Below are positions 11,361-20,134 of a DNA stretch of 27,765 nt, one piece after another; position 1 is the stretch's first letter; each line of letters opens with the position of its first letter. The stretch spans positions 1 to 27,765 of IMG/VR virus record IMGVR_UViG_3300025131_000319; one strand, written 5' to 3'. The notes below the pieces were generated by a model. That model saw only the letters and a program-made list of their open reading frames with translations. It was not told the origin of the DNA and did not search any database. This DNA is from a virus. Made by a program: the position numbers and the translations under genes.

Positions 11361-11558
11361 ATGCAACGAATTGGACGAAAGCGATTATCGTTCGTAGGCA
11401 GGAAGCCGCAAATTGCAAGATATGACTTTGCTCTGCACTGCTCTTATTGCGGATGCTCCGTGGAGGATGGTCAGATCTATCGTCGGATTAAAGGCCGAGT
11501 TTACCACGCCCTCTGCGCCCAGACTCAAGGCTGGAATTGTAATGCCGGAGACGCCTAA
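11361..11558 (+). CDS. Small zinc-finger-like protein (65 aa)
   Basis: The ATG follows a strong GGGAGG at 7 bases. A basic N-terminus (MQRIGRKRLSFVGRKPQIAR) is followed by C27-x2-C30-G-C32, then Y48-H49-x2-C52 and C60. This suits one zinc site resembling a treble-clef or LIM-like knuckle (CSYCG ... YHALC). Such phage proteins often bind nucleic acid or host factors. The role is unknown. It overlaps the next gene by 17 bases. Confidence 0.7.
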   Translation: MQRIGRKRLSFVGRKPQIARYDFALHCSYCGCSVEDGQIYRRIKGRVYHALCAQTQGWNCNAGDA

Positions 11559-11814
11559 GACTCCAATACACCTGATGTCACGAATAGCGGGTGAGTTTTT
11601 AGACCGCAACTTACATACGCCCGATGAATTGGTCATGGTCATTCCTTCGCATGTTGCTGAGGAAGCTGTTCAATCTTCGGGCGTTTGTCCTGTTACCATC
11701 CGAGGCATCGCTGTTATGCAACGATCTGATTGCCCACAAGGGTCTGTATACATCATCGAACGCGCCGTTTACGATACATCAGATTGGGATTTCTCCGATG
11801 ACGACATTGCGTAA
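11542..11814 (+). CDS. Hypothetical protein (90 aa)
   Basis: I take the ATG at 11542, because the longer frame from 11413 overlaps the zinc-finger gene without a ribosome site. The protein begins MPETPKTPIHLMSRIAGEFL and has a beta-like middle (VIPSHVAEEAV, CPVTIRGIAVM, SVYIIERAVY) and a strongly acidic end (SDWDFSDDDIA). It is not recognised. It lies just before the terminase genes and overlaps the small subunit by 17 bases, so cotranslation is likely. Confidence 0.55.
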   Translation: MPETPKTPIHLMSRIAGEFLDRNLHTPDELVMVIPSHVAEEAVQSSGVCPVTIRGIAVMQRSDCPQGSVYIIERAVYDTSDWDFSDDDIA

Positions 11815-12541
11815 GCGCCAAAGACACAAGAGACGAACTCTTGTGCAAAAGCGAGCCGATCAGACCCAGATCGCTCAGCTATATCTAAAGCAGAAAACGC
11901 AAAAAGAGATCTCCGAACTTATGGGTTGTTCATATCAGATGATCGCCCATGACCTGAAAGAGATCCGCGAAGAATGGCTGACGCAGGCTGCTGCTAACTT
12001 CGGCACCAGACAGGCTACTGAGCTTGCTCGCATTGATGCCCTCGAAGCCGAGTATTGGAAGGGATGGACTCGCTCTCAAGAAACAACAGAGACGATTACC
12101 GAAACTGAAGAGAAAGACGATGAGTTCGAAGGGCTTCAGCTAACTAAAAAACAACTTCAAAGGGTGAAGAGGGATGGCTCGGTTGCGTTCCTTCAGGGCA
12201 TACAATGGTGTGTCGATCAGAGATGTAAAATTCTCGGTCTACACGCTCCTAAGGAAGTGCGGGTGGATCAGCACACATCGCAAACACTTGAGCTTTCTGA
12301 AATGAGCACGGATCAGTTGCGGGAGATCGTCGAACGAAACTCTCGTACTGCCGTTGAGCCTGAGAAGGCCGAGATCGAGGAAGCCTCCTTTTCTGAACAA
12401 TTAGCTGAAGACGATGCGGCCTACGAGAAAGAGCATGATCGCGTCTTCGGTGCCTCTGAACGGTCGCCTCTACCTTCTGTGCTGCAACCGAATAAGTGGA
12501 CAAAGAAGGAAGGGGACAATTATGACAATGAAAACCCTTGA
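11798..12541 (+). CDS. terS: Terminase small subunit-like HTH protein (247 aa)
   Basis: I take the ATG at 11798, where a very basic N-terminus begins (MTTLRKRQRHKRRTLVQKRA); the longer frame from 11624 covers the neighbour and looks non-coding. Residues ~25-60 hold a helix-turn-helix (KTQKEISELMGCSYQMIAHD). A long charged helix follows (ARIDALEAEYWKGWTRSQE), then a Gln/Lys segment and an acidic tail. An N-terminal HTH, then 'LxRIDALExEYW', directly before the large terminase is the usual layout of phage small terminases that recognise the pac/cos site. The position is strong support; the sequence alone is moderate. It overlaps the large subunit by 20 bases. Confidence 0.7.
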   Translation: MTTLRKRQRHKRRTLVQKRADQTQIAQLYLKQKTQKEISELMGCSYQMIAHDLKEIREEWLTQAAANFGTRQATELARIDALEAEYWKGWTRSQETTETITETEEKDDEFEGLQLTKKQLQRVKRDGSVAFLQGIQWCVDQRCKILGLHAPKEVRVDQHTSQTLELSEMSTDQLREIVERNSRTAVEPEKAEIEEASFSEQLAEDDAAYEKEHDRVFGASERSPLPSVLQPNKWTKKEGDNYDNENP

Positions 12542-14120
12542 TGCTCGGGAACTGAAAGCTGCACAGGAACTGCTGGCCCGCAAAGAGGCCGCTGAGTCTT
12601 TGCTGGAATTTACCAAATACACGTTCCCTGAATTTGTCGTCGGACCCCACCATCGACTGATGTGTGAGCTACTGGAGTCGGTGGAAAGAGGCGAGAAACG
12701 ACGCGTCATGATCTTTATGCCGCCTCGTTACTCCAAGTCGGAAATCAACTCGAGGCGTTTTCCGGCTTTCTTTTTGGGCAGGAATCCAGATAAATTCGTG
12801 ATCTGTGCTTCATACAACCAAGACCTCGCAGATGACTTTGGACGCGATGTTAGGCAAATCGTTTCGTCCCCCGAATATCACCGTGTGTTCCCGGACGTTC
12901 GTCTGGACCCCGCTGTCTCGGCAATGGATCATTGGCGTCTGGAAGGAAGAAGAGGTCGATATATTGCCTCCGGCGTCGGAACTTCAATCACAGGCCGAGG
13001 AGCGCATCTCTTCCTTATCGACGACCCCTTCAAAGACCGAAGAGATGCAGACTCAGCCCACATGCGAGAACTCGTCTGGAACTGGTACAAAGCTGTTGCG
13101 TTTACCCGTCTACAACCCAAAGGCGCAATAATCTTGATCATGACTCGCTGGCATGACGATGATCTTGCAGGGCGACTCATCGAACAAGCTCAATTGGATG
13201 ATCGTATCCAGCCGTGGGAAATAATTTCTCTCCCAACAGAGGCTGAAGAAAATGATCCACTCGGAAGAAAGCCCGGAGAAGTTCTTTGGCCAGACTGGTA
13301 TTCAGCCGAAGAAGTCCAAGAGCAAAAAGCAGTCATGGGAGAACGAGAATGGGCGAGTCTCCACCAGCAGAAACCCATTCGAGATGAAGGCGATACTTTC
13401 CAGCTTGACTGGTTTCAGAGGTATGAAACACTACCTCCTCACGACACTCTCCGATTCTACGGAGCATCAGATTACGCAACAGACGATAGTTCAAAAGATT
13501 ACACTGTCCACGGCGTCTTCGCCATTGACCCTGACGCGAATATTTACGTGGTTGACTGGTATCGACGAAAAGCTAAGGCGCTGGATTGGATCGAAGCCTT
13601 AATTGATCTGATGATGGAGTGGAAGCCCTCAAAGTGGTTTGAGGAAAAAGGCCAGATCCTTAACATGGCTGATCCTCTTATCCGCAAGAGGATGAAGGAA
13701 CGGAGCGTATTCTGTTACCGTGAAGCCTTCCACATGTCCACCAAGAAAGCGGATCGTGCCGTTTCCATCGCCGGTAGAGCGCAGATGGAAATGATCTGGT
13801 TGCCGAAGCGTGCGCCTTGGGTTGGAGATCTCTTACACGAGCTAACACGTTTCCCTGCTGGAGCGAATGACGATCAGGTCGATGTATGTTCCCTCTTGGG
13901 CAGAGGGTTAGGAGATCTTCGTCCCGGACGCCGTAAGCACAAGATGCCCGAGGATGTGAAGCCTTCTGGAAGGTCTTTTAACGATCTGTTAAAGCGTCAC
14001 GAAAATAGGATGAGGGGAAGGGCTTCGTCTTCAGAGGCCCCTATTGTAGGAAGCCATCCAACCTTCACACCGGATGCTGAGTACATCAAGATGTTGCGAG
14101 ACTCTCAGTTGATTCTGTAA
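12522..14120 (+). CDS. terL: Terminase large subunit (532 aa)
   Basis: The start is the ATG at 12522, behind GGAAGGGGA at 5 bases. Residues 66-74 (MPPRYSKSE) are a Walker A-like P-loop. Residues 165-169 (LIDDP) are Walker B, and TRWHDDD (208-214) is a coupling motif. The C-terminal RNase H-like nuclease shows D317 (YGASDY), E374/E375 (WFEEKG) and D450-D454 (NDDQVD). The whole ATPase-nuclease arrangement is intact and the length is normal for TerL. It pumps DNA into the prohead through the portal at 15097-17196 and cuts the concatemer. The lack of an obvious Gly in the P-loop (PPRYSKS for PPRxGKS) is a known variation of this terminase type. Confidence 0.95.
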   Translation: MTMKTLDARELKAAQELLARKEAAESLLEFTKYTFPEFVVGPHHRLMCELLESVERGEKRRVMIFMPPRYSKSEINSRRFPAFFLGRNPDKFVICASYNQDLADDFGRDVRQIVSSPEYHRVFPDVRLDPAVSAMDHWRLEGRRGRYIASGVGTSITGRGAHLFLIDDPFKDRRDADSAHMRELVWNWYKAVAFTRLQPKGAIILIMTRWHDDDLAGRLIEQAQLDDRIQPWEIISLPTEAEENDPLGRKPGEVLWPDWYSAEEVQEQKAVMGEREWASLHQQKPIRDEGDTFQLDWFQRYETLPPHDTLRFYGASDYATDDSSKDYTVHGVFAIDPDANIYVVDWYRRKAKALDWIEALIDLMMEWKPSKWFEEKGQILNMADPLIRKRMKERSVFCYREAFHMSTKKADRAVSIAGRAQMEMIWLPKRAPWVGDLLHELTRFPAGANDDQVDVCSLLGRGLGDLRPGRRKHKMPEDVKPSGRSFNDLLKRHENRMRGRASSSEAPIVGSHPTFTPDAEYIKMLRDSQLIL

Positions 14121-14176
14121 CTTTCTTTGAGGGCTATTATTATGACTGATACAGAGAAAGCTTTAGGGAGAATATT

Positions 14177-14413
14177 ATGGCTAGTAAAATAGCAACGGGT
14201 GTTCAGTCTTTTGTTGGGGGAGCAGCTTCTGTTGCCGACGAGGCTGCTAGAATGCGAGACAGGAGAAAGAAAAAGAAAGAGGAAAAGAAAGACCCTAACG
14301 ATCCTTTCGGTCATATTTATCCTGCCCTTGCAAACGTAAAACTTCCTGATATTACGAAGAGTAATACTAGGGCCGGAAACCCGAATCGCGCTACTCTAGC
14401 CACATTAAGCTAA
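14177..14413 (+). CDS. Hypothetical basic protein (78 aa)
   Basis: The ATG follows AGGGAG 6 bases upstream. Residues 1-20 (MASKIATGVQSFVGGAASVA) are small and mildly hydrophobic, and then a strongly charged stretch rich in Arg, Lys and Glu (MRDRRKKKKEEKKDPNDPFG) follows. The end is polar. It resembles small internal head or portal-associated basic proteins, but no homologue is known to me. It is the first of three small basic genes between terminase and portal. Confidence 0.6.
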   Translation: MASKIATGVQSFVGGAASVADEAARMRDRRKKKKEEKKDPNDPFGHIYPALANVKLPDITKSNTRAGNPNRATLATLS

Positions 14414-14424
14414 AGGGTACTGTA

Positions 14425-14715
14425 ATGGCAAAAGCAAAAGCATCAAAATCAACGTCCAAGGCTGCTGGTGTGAATTATGACTATTATCAAGCAAAGCACT
14501 ACGCAATTGGCGGGAAGCCTGTAGACCCGGAGGAAGATCCTCGCACCTCTCGTAACATAAAAAAGATCTCTGATAAGGAATTATTTGGTTGGACAGACCG
14601 GTATGATGAAGCGGCCAATCTGGGCTTTAGTAAAAAGCAAGTGGACAACGAAATAAAACGCCGACGTGGGCTGCGTGCAGTAAGTGACGGTGTACAAGAA
14701 AGGTCGTCTCAATAA
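14425..14715 (+). CDS. Small basic protein with MAKAKASK tail (96 aa)
   Basis: The ATG follows AAGGG at 7 bases. It begins MAKAKASKSTSKAAG, a Lys/Ala/Ser tail, then NYDYYQAKHYAIGG. A helix-rich part follows (ELFGWTDRYDEAANLGFSKK), and then an Arg-rich stretch. The first 8 codons share a 19-base exact repeat with the next gene (14747-14765). Such tails bind nucleic acid or anchor proteins in some phage heads. The function here is unknown; the position suggests a virion role. Confidence 0.65.
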   Translation: MAKAKASKSTSKAAGVNYDYYQAKHYAIGGKPVDPEEDPRTSRNIKKISDKELFGWTDRYDEAANLGFSKKQVDNEIKRRRGLRAVSDGVQERSSQ

Positions 14716-14742
14716 TGCGGCCACTTTGCAAGCTGATATAAT

Positions 14743-15096
14743 ATGCCAAAAGCAAAAGCATCAAAGACGACCTCGGATTCTTCCGGCGGAGGCTGGCCAG
14801 AGAAAGCTCGTAAGATAGCAAAGGCCTCGCCCCTAGGGAGAGGTCAGTGGAGTGAGCCCGAAGGGGGATTCCCGGATAACCTGAAGGAGTTGATTCTCAA
14901 TGATAAATCGACTAATATTCCGGGTTTCAAACCGTTCGAAGATGCTAAAGAGCGTGGATTTACATGGGTCCATAACGATGGAAGAACAATACGGGAAGTT
15001 TTACAAACCCGCTCTGGTCCCTCTGACATTTGGGTAGATTTTCGATCCAAGGCTCGTAAAAATCGACCCGATGCCCGTATTAAAAAGAAAAAATAA
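14743..15096 (+). CDS. Small basic protein with MPKAKASK tail (117 aa)
   Basis: It starts MPKAKASKTTSDSSGGGWPE, with the same leading Lys/Ala/Ser run as its neighbour. The middle has ARKIAKASPLGRGQW. The C-terminus is basic (FRSKARKNRPDARIKKKK). The ribosome site is weak (GCAAGCTG region). The protein is Trp/Gly/Lys-rich with no catalytic pattern. Its N-terminal similarity to 14425-14715 and the shared DNA repeat suggest a duplicated 5' end. It ends next to the portal start (TAA then ATG). Confidence 0.6.
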   Translation: MPKAKASKTTSDSSGGGWPEKARKIAKASPLGRGQWSEPEGGFPDNLKELILNDKSTNIPGFKPFEDAKERGFTWVHNDGRTIREVLQTRSGPSDIWVDFRSKARKNRPDARIKKKK

Positions 15097-17196
15097 ATGG
15101 CCCTATCTTATCCAAATAGAGGCGACACCGAAGGCCGTCTGAAGTATTGGACGCGCCAGATTGATTTCGCCGAGAAGTATTACGCTCCGATCTTTGAGGC
15201 ATCTGAAACACTGATATCTCAATACAACATGGAGCCTGCTTCTCTACGTGAAAAGCTGACTGATCAGTCATCTTCCAGAAAGGTTGATCCTGCGGTTCGC
15301 GTCAAAGCGAATCTGGTGTATGGATGGGTTGATCAGCACATCAGTAACCTCGCTGCCCATGATCCCCGCTTTCGAGTCCAGCCGTTCAATCAGCAGGGCG
15401 TGGGAGCCGAGACGTCGGTAGCCAGAATTTCTGATTACTGGTATCGAGAGACGGGCCAACTTGCACAGGACAAGAGGGTTCTGTTGGATGCCTTCCTTTC
15501 GCCTTTCGGCGTATCGAAGATCGGCTGGACTGCCGACATCGAAGGCATCGTTGAGAGGCTGGTCAATTTCGATCCTGATTCAGTGATCGACGATCCAATG
15601 CAGGAGACAGAATTCTTGCTTGGAGGCCAGCCCACTCGAATCATGCCTGATCAGCTACATGAACAGCACATCGAGATTCATGTGGCAATGACGCAACAGC
15701 CAAACATAACCCCTGCTGCGCGCCAGTTAGTCGAGGCACATATTAAAGAACATGACCGGATGTTGAATCGGGGTGATCCAGACAGGAATACCACGGTCAA
15801 ATGGGAATCCCCCTTCGGCCAAAGGTGGGAATTCGGATCATTCCTAATTGATCCCCTCGCTCAGAATGGACTCTCGGACGCACGGTGGATTGCCTTCAAG
15901 TGGCGACGTCCTGTAGATGAGGTCGTGTCAGATGGTTCGTTGAGCAATACGACCCATCTTGAGCCTGATCCCCATGAGCGCATTGCCGGGGCTCCTGAAA
16001 TGGACCCACGGTTCGTATTAGATGACTTCGGTATGGTCACCGGCTATGAGATCTGGGCCCGAAACTTCCCTGTTGATATCAATCAGCGGCGAAATCTGTT
16101 CATCAACTTCTCCAAACATCACAGTAAGTTCTTCAGGGACGACGAAGACTGGCCGTATGAGCGTTTGGAGGATTACCCTGCCGAGATCCTGAACTTCAAT
16201 GCAGGCATCCATACGTGGTTCAATAAGCCGCCTCTGTTGATGGCCGGGGCCGATTCAGTGCAGACGCTGATCCACGAAATCATGGACTCCTACCTGCACG
16301 TCGTGCGTAAGCAGAAGAATCTCTTCCTGTATGATCCTGAGTATCTGGAAGAAGGTGAGATCGACGACGTGTTAGCCTCACCTGACATGACCGCCTTCTC
16401 TGTTGAGGGGCTGGCTCAATCCAACGGACGTGCTGTTATACCGATTGAGTTTGGGAATGTCATGTCTGAGAAGGGGGAATTGCTATCTATCGCAGAGAGA
16501 CTTCTCGATAGAGCGGCAGGAACCCCGCAGCCGGGGCGCGTCCCCGACCCAGAGTCAGCCACAGAAGCGAATATCATTGACCGCAAAGCCACTGCTCGGG
16601 AAGATGAGAGATCAGATCTGTTCGAGAAGTTCCAGATCCGTAAGGCTAACAAATTCTGGAAACTTACCACTGAATTTAAGCCCGAACGACTGTTCCTCAT
16701 TGACCCCCGAGCGCAAAAGTTCGTGCAAATTGATGATGATGTCGTGAAGGGGGAGTATGCCTTCGAGATCGACATCTCGTCTTCAGCACAGGCAGTGGCC
16801 CTTGAGCGCAAACAGTGGCTCGACCTGTTGAATCTGTTCGCCGGTATGACTGAGGTTTTCCAGCTAATTCACGGCCAGCCACCGAATATAGCTCGGATTG
16901 CCGAACTTTTACTGGTTCGGGGGTATCAGATTCAGGACCCGGCAACAATTCTTCCCTTCTTGGAGCAGGCACTAGCTGCCGGTCCCGAGAACATCGAAGA
17001 AGAAATTATTCAGCAGCTAACTGGCCAACCCGGAGGCGGAGGTGGTCCATCCGCAGCGGTGAGTGCGGCCATTCAAAAAGGAGGCGACAGAGGCCCCATT
17101 AAATCGGAACAGTTCCGAGGCGGGGAACCTGCTCAGTCTCGCGTCTTGGGTCAAGCGACCCGAATAACTACGGAGGGATCTAATGGCCAAGAGTAA
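15097..17196 (+). CDS. Portal protein (699 aa)
   Basis: The gene follows the terminase after three small genes and is of portal size for P22-type podoviruses. It begins MALSYPNRGDTEGRLKYWTR. Early features are an amphipathic helix region and VKANLVYGWVDQHISNLA. The middle has TVKWESPFGQRWEFGSFLID and DARWIAFKWRRPVDEVVSDG. Later come long helices (SYLHVVRKQKNLFLYDPEYL) and a Gly-rich C-terminal tail (GGGGGPSAAVSA). The 12-mer portal would form the DNA channel in the head vertex and bind terminase. The start codon is directly adjacent to the previous stop and has no ribosome site, so coupling is likely. Family assignment is by size, order and general layout. Confidence 0.85.
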   Translation: MALSYPNRGDTEGRLKYWTRQIDFAEKYYAPIFEASETLISQYNMEPASLREKLTDQSSSRKVDPAVRVKANLVYGWVDQHISNLAAHDPRFRVQPFNQQGVGAETSVARISDYWYRETGQLAQDKRVLLDAFLSPFGVSKIGWTADIEGIVERLVNFDPDSVIDDPMQETEFLLGGQPTRIMPDQLHEQHIEIHVAMTQQPNITPAARQLVEAHIKEHDRMLNRGDPDRNTTVKWESPFGQRWEFGSFLIDPLAQNGLSDARWIAFKWRRPVDEVVSDGSLSNTTHLEPDPHERIAGAPEMDPRFVLDDFGMVTGYEIWARNFPVDINQRRNLFINFSKHHSKFFRDDEDWPYERLEDYPAEILNFNAGIHTWFNKPPLLMAGADSVQTLIHEIMDSYLHVVRKQKNLFLYDPEYLEEGEIDDVLASPDMTAFSVEGLAQSNGRAVIPIEFGNVMSEKGELLSIAERLLDRAAGTPQPGRVPDPESATEANIIDRKATAREDERSDLFEKFQIRKANKFWKLTTEFKPERLFLIDPRAQKFVQIDDDVVKGEYAFEIDISSSAQAVALERKQWLDLLNLFAGMTEVFQLIHGQPPNIARIAELLLVRGYQIQDPATILPFLEQALAAGPENIEEEIIQQLTGQPGGGGGPSAAVSAAIQKGGDRGPIKSEQFRGGEPAQSRVLGQATRITTEGSNGQE

Positions 17197-17416
17197 GGCA
17201 CCTGCAACGCCTAAGACAAAGGAACCTGTAAAGCCTAAGGCACCTGTAAAGAAGAAAGATGAAGAACTTCTTATAGGGCTGGTCGCCATCCGAACTGCGA
17301 TGACGGGTATGCGAATAACCTTTGGAGATCAGGAAGAGACTCTGTATCTCATGGAGGCTCAGCTTCGAGATCAATTGGTTGATCTGATCGACCAGATGAT
17401 CGGAGAAAGGAACTGA
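17183..17416 (+). CDS. Hypothetical protein with basic Pro/Lys tail (77 aa)
   Basis: The ATG (after GGAGGGATCTA) overlaps the portal by 14 bases. It begins MAKSKAPATPKTKEPVKPKA, a Lys/Pro/Ala-rich tail like those at 14425 and 14743. The rest is helical (LYLMEAQLRDQLVDLIDQMI) and may dimerise. The position suggests a small head protein. No family recognised. Confidence 0.6.
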   Translation: MAKSKAPATPKTKEPVKPKAPVKKKDEELLIGLVAIRTAMTGMRITFGDQEETLYLMEAQLRDQLVDLIDQMIGERN

Positions 17417-17417
17417 T

Positions 17418-17672
17418 ATGAGTGGCGTGGACGCCCTTGGTGATATCGTCGTTACTGGTTCAGCGAAAGCGTCTAAGACGATGGTCGATGATATGGAAGA
17501 GGCACGCCTCGAAGCAGAACTTGAAGTCGCGGAAACAAAAGTCCATCATTTAATGCAGATGGATCCTTTTCATGATGACCTGATAGGTTTGGTTGAGAAG
17601 AGGAATATGCTATGCCGCGAACTTCATAGACGTCATATGGAGCGTGAGTTTGAGAGGATGGAAAAGTCATGA
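17418..17672 (+). CDS. Hypothetical helical protein (84 aa)
   Basis: The ATG follows AAAGGA at 6 bases. The protein is mostly charged helix, with MDDMEEARLEAELEVAETKV-like Glu/Ala repeats and a later REFERM-like basic segment (CRELHRRHMEREFERMEKS). A coiled coil is expected. It lies in the head module between small genes and a zinc-ribbon gene, whose start overlaps its stop (ATGA). Function unknown. Confidence 0.6.
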   Translation: MSGVDALGDIVVTGSAKASKTMVDDMEEARLEAELEVAETKVHHLMQMDPFHDDLIGLVEKRNMLCRELHRRHMEREFERMEKS

Positions 17673-18175
17673 TGTATGACTACAAATGCCCGCATTGCCA
17701 GACGGTCCACAAGGATGTGATCGTAGCAATGTTAGAGCGTGATACTCATGTGGAAACCTGTTCAACATGCGAACTACACGGCATGAAGAGGACTTTCCCT
17801 GTTGAGGCCGCTATGGGTTACCAGCCTTTTGAGGCATATTTTGATCCGGCTCTTGATATGGATATCAATGGCCGGGGCGAATTGAAGGAAGCCATGAGCT
17901 TCTACGGCGTTCAACAAGCCGGTGATAAGAAGCGTGGCGCACGAAATGAAGAAGTATCCGAGAATGCGGCTGTTATCGACATCTCGGCTCCTACCGGCAG
18001 GAGACTGTCGACCGTTCAGCGGGAAAAGGAGCAAGATGCCGAAGACGCCCGAAGAGCTTGGCAGGTGCAGTCAGAGGATCAGGATGGGAATCTGAGTGTG
18101 CCCCAAGAAGTTGCTGGACTGCCGAGTCCATCAACAGCAGTCCGAACCGGGAAACTTGAAGGAGAAGAATCATGA
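17669..18175 (+). CDS. FmdB-type zinc-ribbon protein (168 aa)
   Basis: Residues 3-44 have YDYKCPHC (C7, C10), then C31-x2-C34 and MKRTF. This is the FmdB/CxxC regulatory-type zinc ribbon seen in small bacterial and phage proteins. A conserved-looking block follows (FDPALDMDINGRGELKEAM, then FYGVQQAGDKKRGARNEE). I recognise this block from other phage genomes, where these proteins lie between portal and capsid genes. The C-terminal third is acidic and disordered-looking. The exact role in assembly is not known. Confidence 0.7.
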   Translation: MMYDYKCPHCQTVHKDVIVAMLERDTHVETCSTCELHGMKRTFPVEAAMGYQPFEAYFDPALDMDINGRGELKEAMSFYGVQQAGDKKRGARNEEVSENAAVIDISAPTGRRLSTVQREKEQDAEDARRAWQVQSEDQDGNLSVPQEVAGLPSPSTAVRTGKLEGEES

Positions 18176-19110
18176 ACCGTGCTGAAGATGCTGGTCCCCA
18201 GACGGCGGATCTGTCCAAAAACGCTGCTTATGATGAGCTACGTCAGATGGACGCCCGCGCAAATCTGGATGAGATCAATTCCGTCAACAGCGAAACGGGT
18301 AGGGAGCTTACCCGCAACACCGACCTTGGAAGAGACGAAGATCCCGGCAACGGATCATCTGACTCGAATTCAGGGCAGAAAGCCGGTCGAGATAATGTGC
18401 TTCGTTATCTGGAGGATCATGCAAATGATCTTCCGGGGGGTGCTGAAACCTTTCGAGATCTTCAGCGCCAGATTACACGCATGGGAACTGAACGAGCCGA
18501 AACAAGCGAGCGACTTGCTCGCCTTGAAGGCCGCCTTGAAGGTCAAGGCGGAACTGGAGGTGAGGAAGAGCCCGTTTCTGAAGAAGCAACCAAACGCGAG
18601 GCAATGCTCAATAAGCTTCGTCCGGGACAGCGCGAGATTTTTGAAGCGCTTGTCGACGAATTGGGCTTAGTGAGCCAAGATCAAATCGAACAGGAGAAGG
18701 CAGATGCTGATGCAGAAGCCTTTACTGCGAACACTATCACTGAGGGAATCGAGAAGTTTGGCGATGACTTTGGCGAGATGGTGAACGGGCGATTTGAGTG
18801 GAATCCTGATCTAAAGGAGTCTGTCAGTGAAGTCTTTCAAAGGCTGACATCTGAGGAGACGGGAATCACCCCGATGGATCTGTATTGGCTTGTGAGGGGG
18901 CCTCAGTTGATTGCTGATGCTTCAGGTCGTGCGGTTGGTCAGGAGCAGAACAATTCGCGTGAGCGTATTGCGAAGCGCCTCAGAGCCTCTACGACGGAGC
19001 AGTCTTCTCCGGGCGTTCGGTCCCAATCAGTTATCTACGACCGTGCTAAAGGAGACACACTCGATACCGTTGTAAACAGAGCGGTATTGGAGTCTCTTAG
19101 AAGCGGTTAA
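18172..19110 (+). CDS. Scaffolding-like protein (312 aa)
   Basis: The gene lies directly upstream of the capsid gene, with its start in the previous stop (ATGA). It is acidic and hydrophilic, with long helical predicted segments. A coiled-coil stretch (TERAETSERLARLEGRLEGQ) lies at ~105-125, and a Gly/Glu-rich linker follows. A C-terminal helix-rich part includes NNSRERIAKRLRASTTEQS and ends LDTVVNRAVLESLRSG. High charge, coiled coil and position fit an assembly scaffold that leaves or is cut from the mature head. Sequence identity to any named scaffold was not tested. Confidence 0.7.
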   Translation: MNRAEDAGPQTADLSKNAAYDELRQMDARANLDEINSVNSETGRELTRNTDLGRDEDPGNGSSDSNSGQKAGRDNVLRYLEDHANDLPGGAETFRDLQRQITRMGTERAETSERLARLEGRLEGQGGTGGEEEPVSEEATKREAMLNKLRPGQREIFEALVDELGLVSQDQIEQEKADADAEAFTANTITEGIEKFGDDFGEMVNGRFEWNPDLKESVSEVFQRLTSEETGITPMDLYWLVRGPQLIADASGRAVGQEQNNSRERIAKRLRASTTEQSSPGVRSQSVIYDRAKGDTLDTVVNRAVLESLRSG

Positions 19111-19130
19111 AACCGTCAGGAGCATTAAAA

Positions 19131-20120
19131 ATGGTAGGCGAATCTAGCCTAACCCGGACATATGGTCCTCTACTGACGACGACTCTGGATAAGATTCTGG
19201 GGTCTGGAGTAATTCAGGATAACGTCTTTGACGCTAATCCAACATTGGATTACTTCCGCAGCGGAGATCGTATTAAGGTGGTCGATGGTGGTGAGCGTAT
19301 TCGCATCCCCGTCATGACTGGCAAAAACAGCACGTTTAAGTGGTATTCAGATTACGAAATGCTCAACGTCACGCCGCAGGTCGGTCAGACTACGGCGTGG
19401 TTTGCGTGGAAGCAGGCGGCAGTTGGTATTTCGATCTCCGGTATGGAGATTCGACAGAACAAGGGGCAGGCAGCGGTAGCGGATCTCCTGAAAGAGAAGG
19501 TTAATCAGGCCCAGCTTTCGCTTGTCGACGGATTGGCCACAGGCATCTTCTCAGATGGCAGTGGATCTGCGAATAAGCAGATTAGTGGTCTTGAGTTGAT
19601 GCTTGAAGACACCCCCGGAACGACTGCTTATGCTCAGGTTCCGACGACGAACACCAGTTGGCGGAACAAGTCAGCGTCCTCCGTTGGTGCTGCGGCAACC
19701 AACCTCGTCCCGAATGTGCGCTCAATTTTCAACCAGTGTTCTCAGGGCAAGGATGGCGCAGCTTCCAAGCCAGACTTCATTGTATCCACCCGAACGATTC
19801 ACGAATCGGCTGAAGCTCTCATCACGCCTCGCGTTCGTTTCGCACCCAACCCTTCGGGCGGTGCGGATCTCGGCGTTGAGGAGTTGATGTTCAAGGGTGC
19901 GCGTTGGATCTGGGATGATTTCTGCACCTCAGGCAACGTTTACATCTTGAATGGCAATCATGTGATGTTGTTCGTCCATGCTGCTGCGAACTTCGCCCAG
20001 ACCGATGAGGGCTTCCAGAAGCCTATCGATCAGGACGCGCTGTCCGCGCAGATTCTTTTCATGGGTAATCTTGCCACAAACAACCGTCGGAAGCTTGGCA
20101 AACTGACGGGCGTGACTTGA
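19131..20120 (+). CDS. Major capsid protein, HK97-like fold (329 aa)
   Basis: The ATG follows CAGGAG at ~10 bases. The protein is of standard capsid size. It begins MVGESSLTRTYGPLLTTTLD. An E-loop-like segment follows (VVDGGERIRIPVMTGKNSTF), then a long spine-helix region (QAAVADLLKEKVNQAQLSLV). The C-terminal part (DQDALSAQILFMGNLATNNR) resembles the A-domain ending of HK97-type capsids. Its place after a scaffold-like gene and before decoration-type genes strengthens the call. The fold is inferred from layout, not modelled. Confidence 0.85.
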   Translation: MVGESSLTRTYGPLLTTTLDKILGSGVIQDNVFDANPTLDYFRSGDRIKVVDGGERIRIPVMTGKNSTFKWYSDYEMLNVTPQVGQTTAWFAWKQAAVGISISGMEIRQNKGQAAVADLLKEKVNQAQLSLVDGLATGIFSDGSGSANKQISGLELMLEDTPGTTAYAQVPTTNTSWRNKSASSVGAAATNLVPNVRSIFNQCSQGKDGAASKPDFIVSTRTIHESAEALITPRVRFAPNPSGGADLGVEELMFKGARWIWDDFCTSGNVYILNGNHVMLFVHAAANFAQTDEGFQKPIDQDALSAQILFMGNLATNNRRKLGKLTGVT

Positions 20121-20134
20121 GAGAGGGGCCATAA

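Noticed and set aside
11188-11397. 69-aa rightward ORF with a hydrophobic stretch
   Set aside because: It opens on TTG without a ribosome site and overlaps 10896-11285 and 11361-11558 on both sides. The hydrophobic run may be a by-product of the other frame, though I cannot exclude a small membrane protein.
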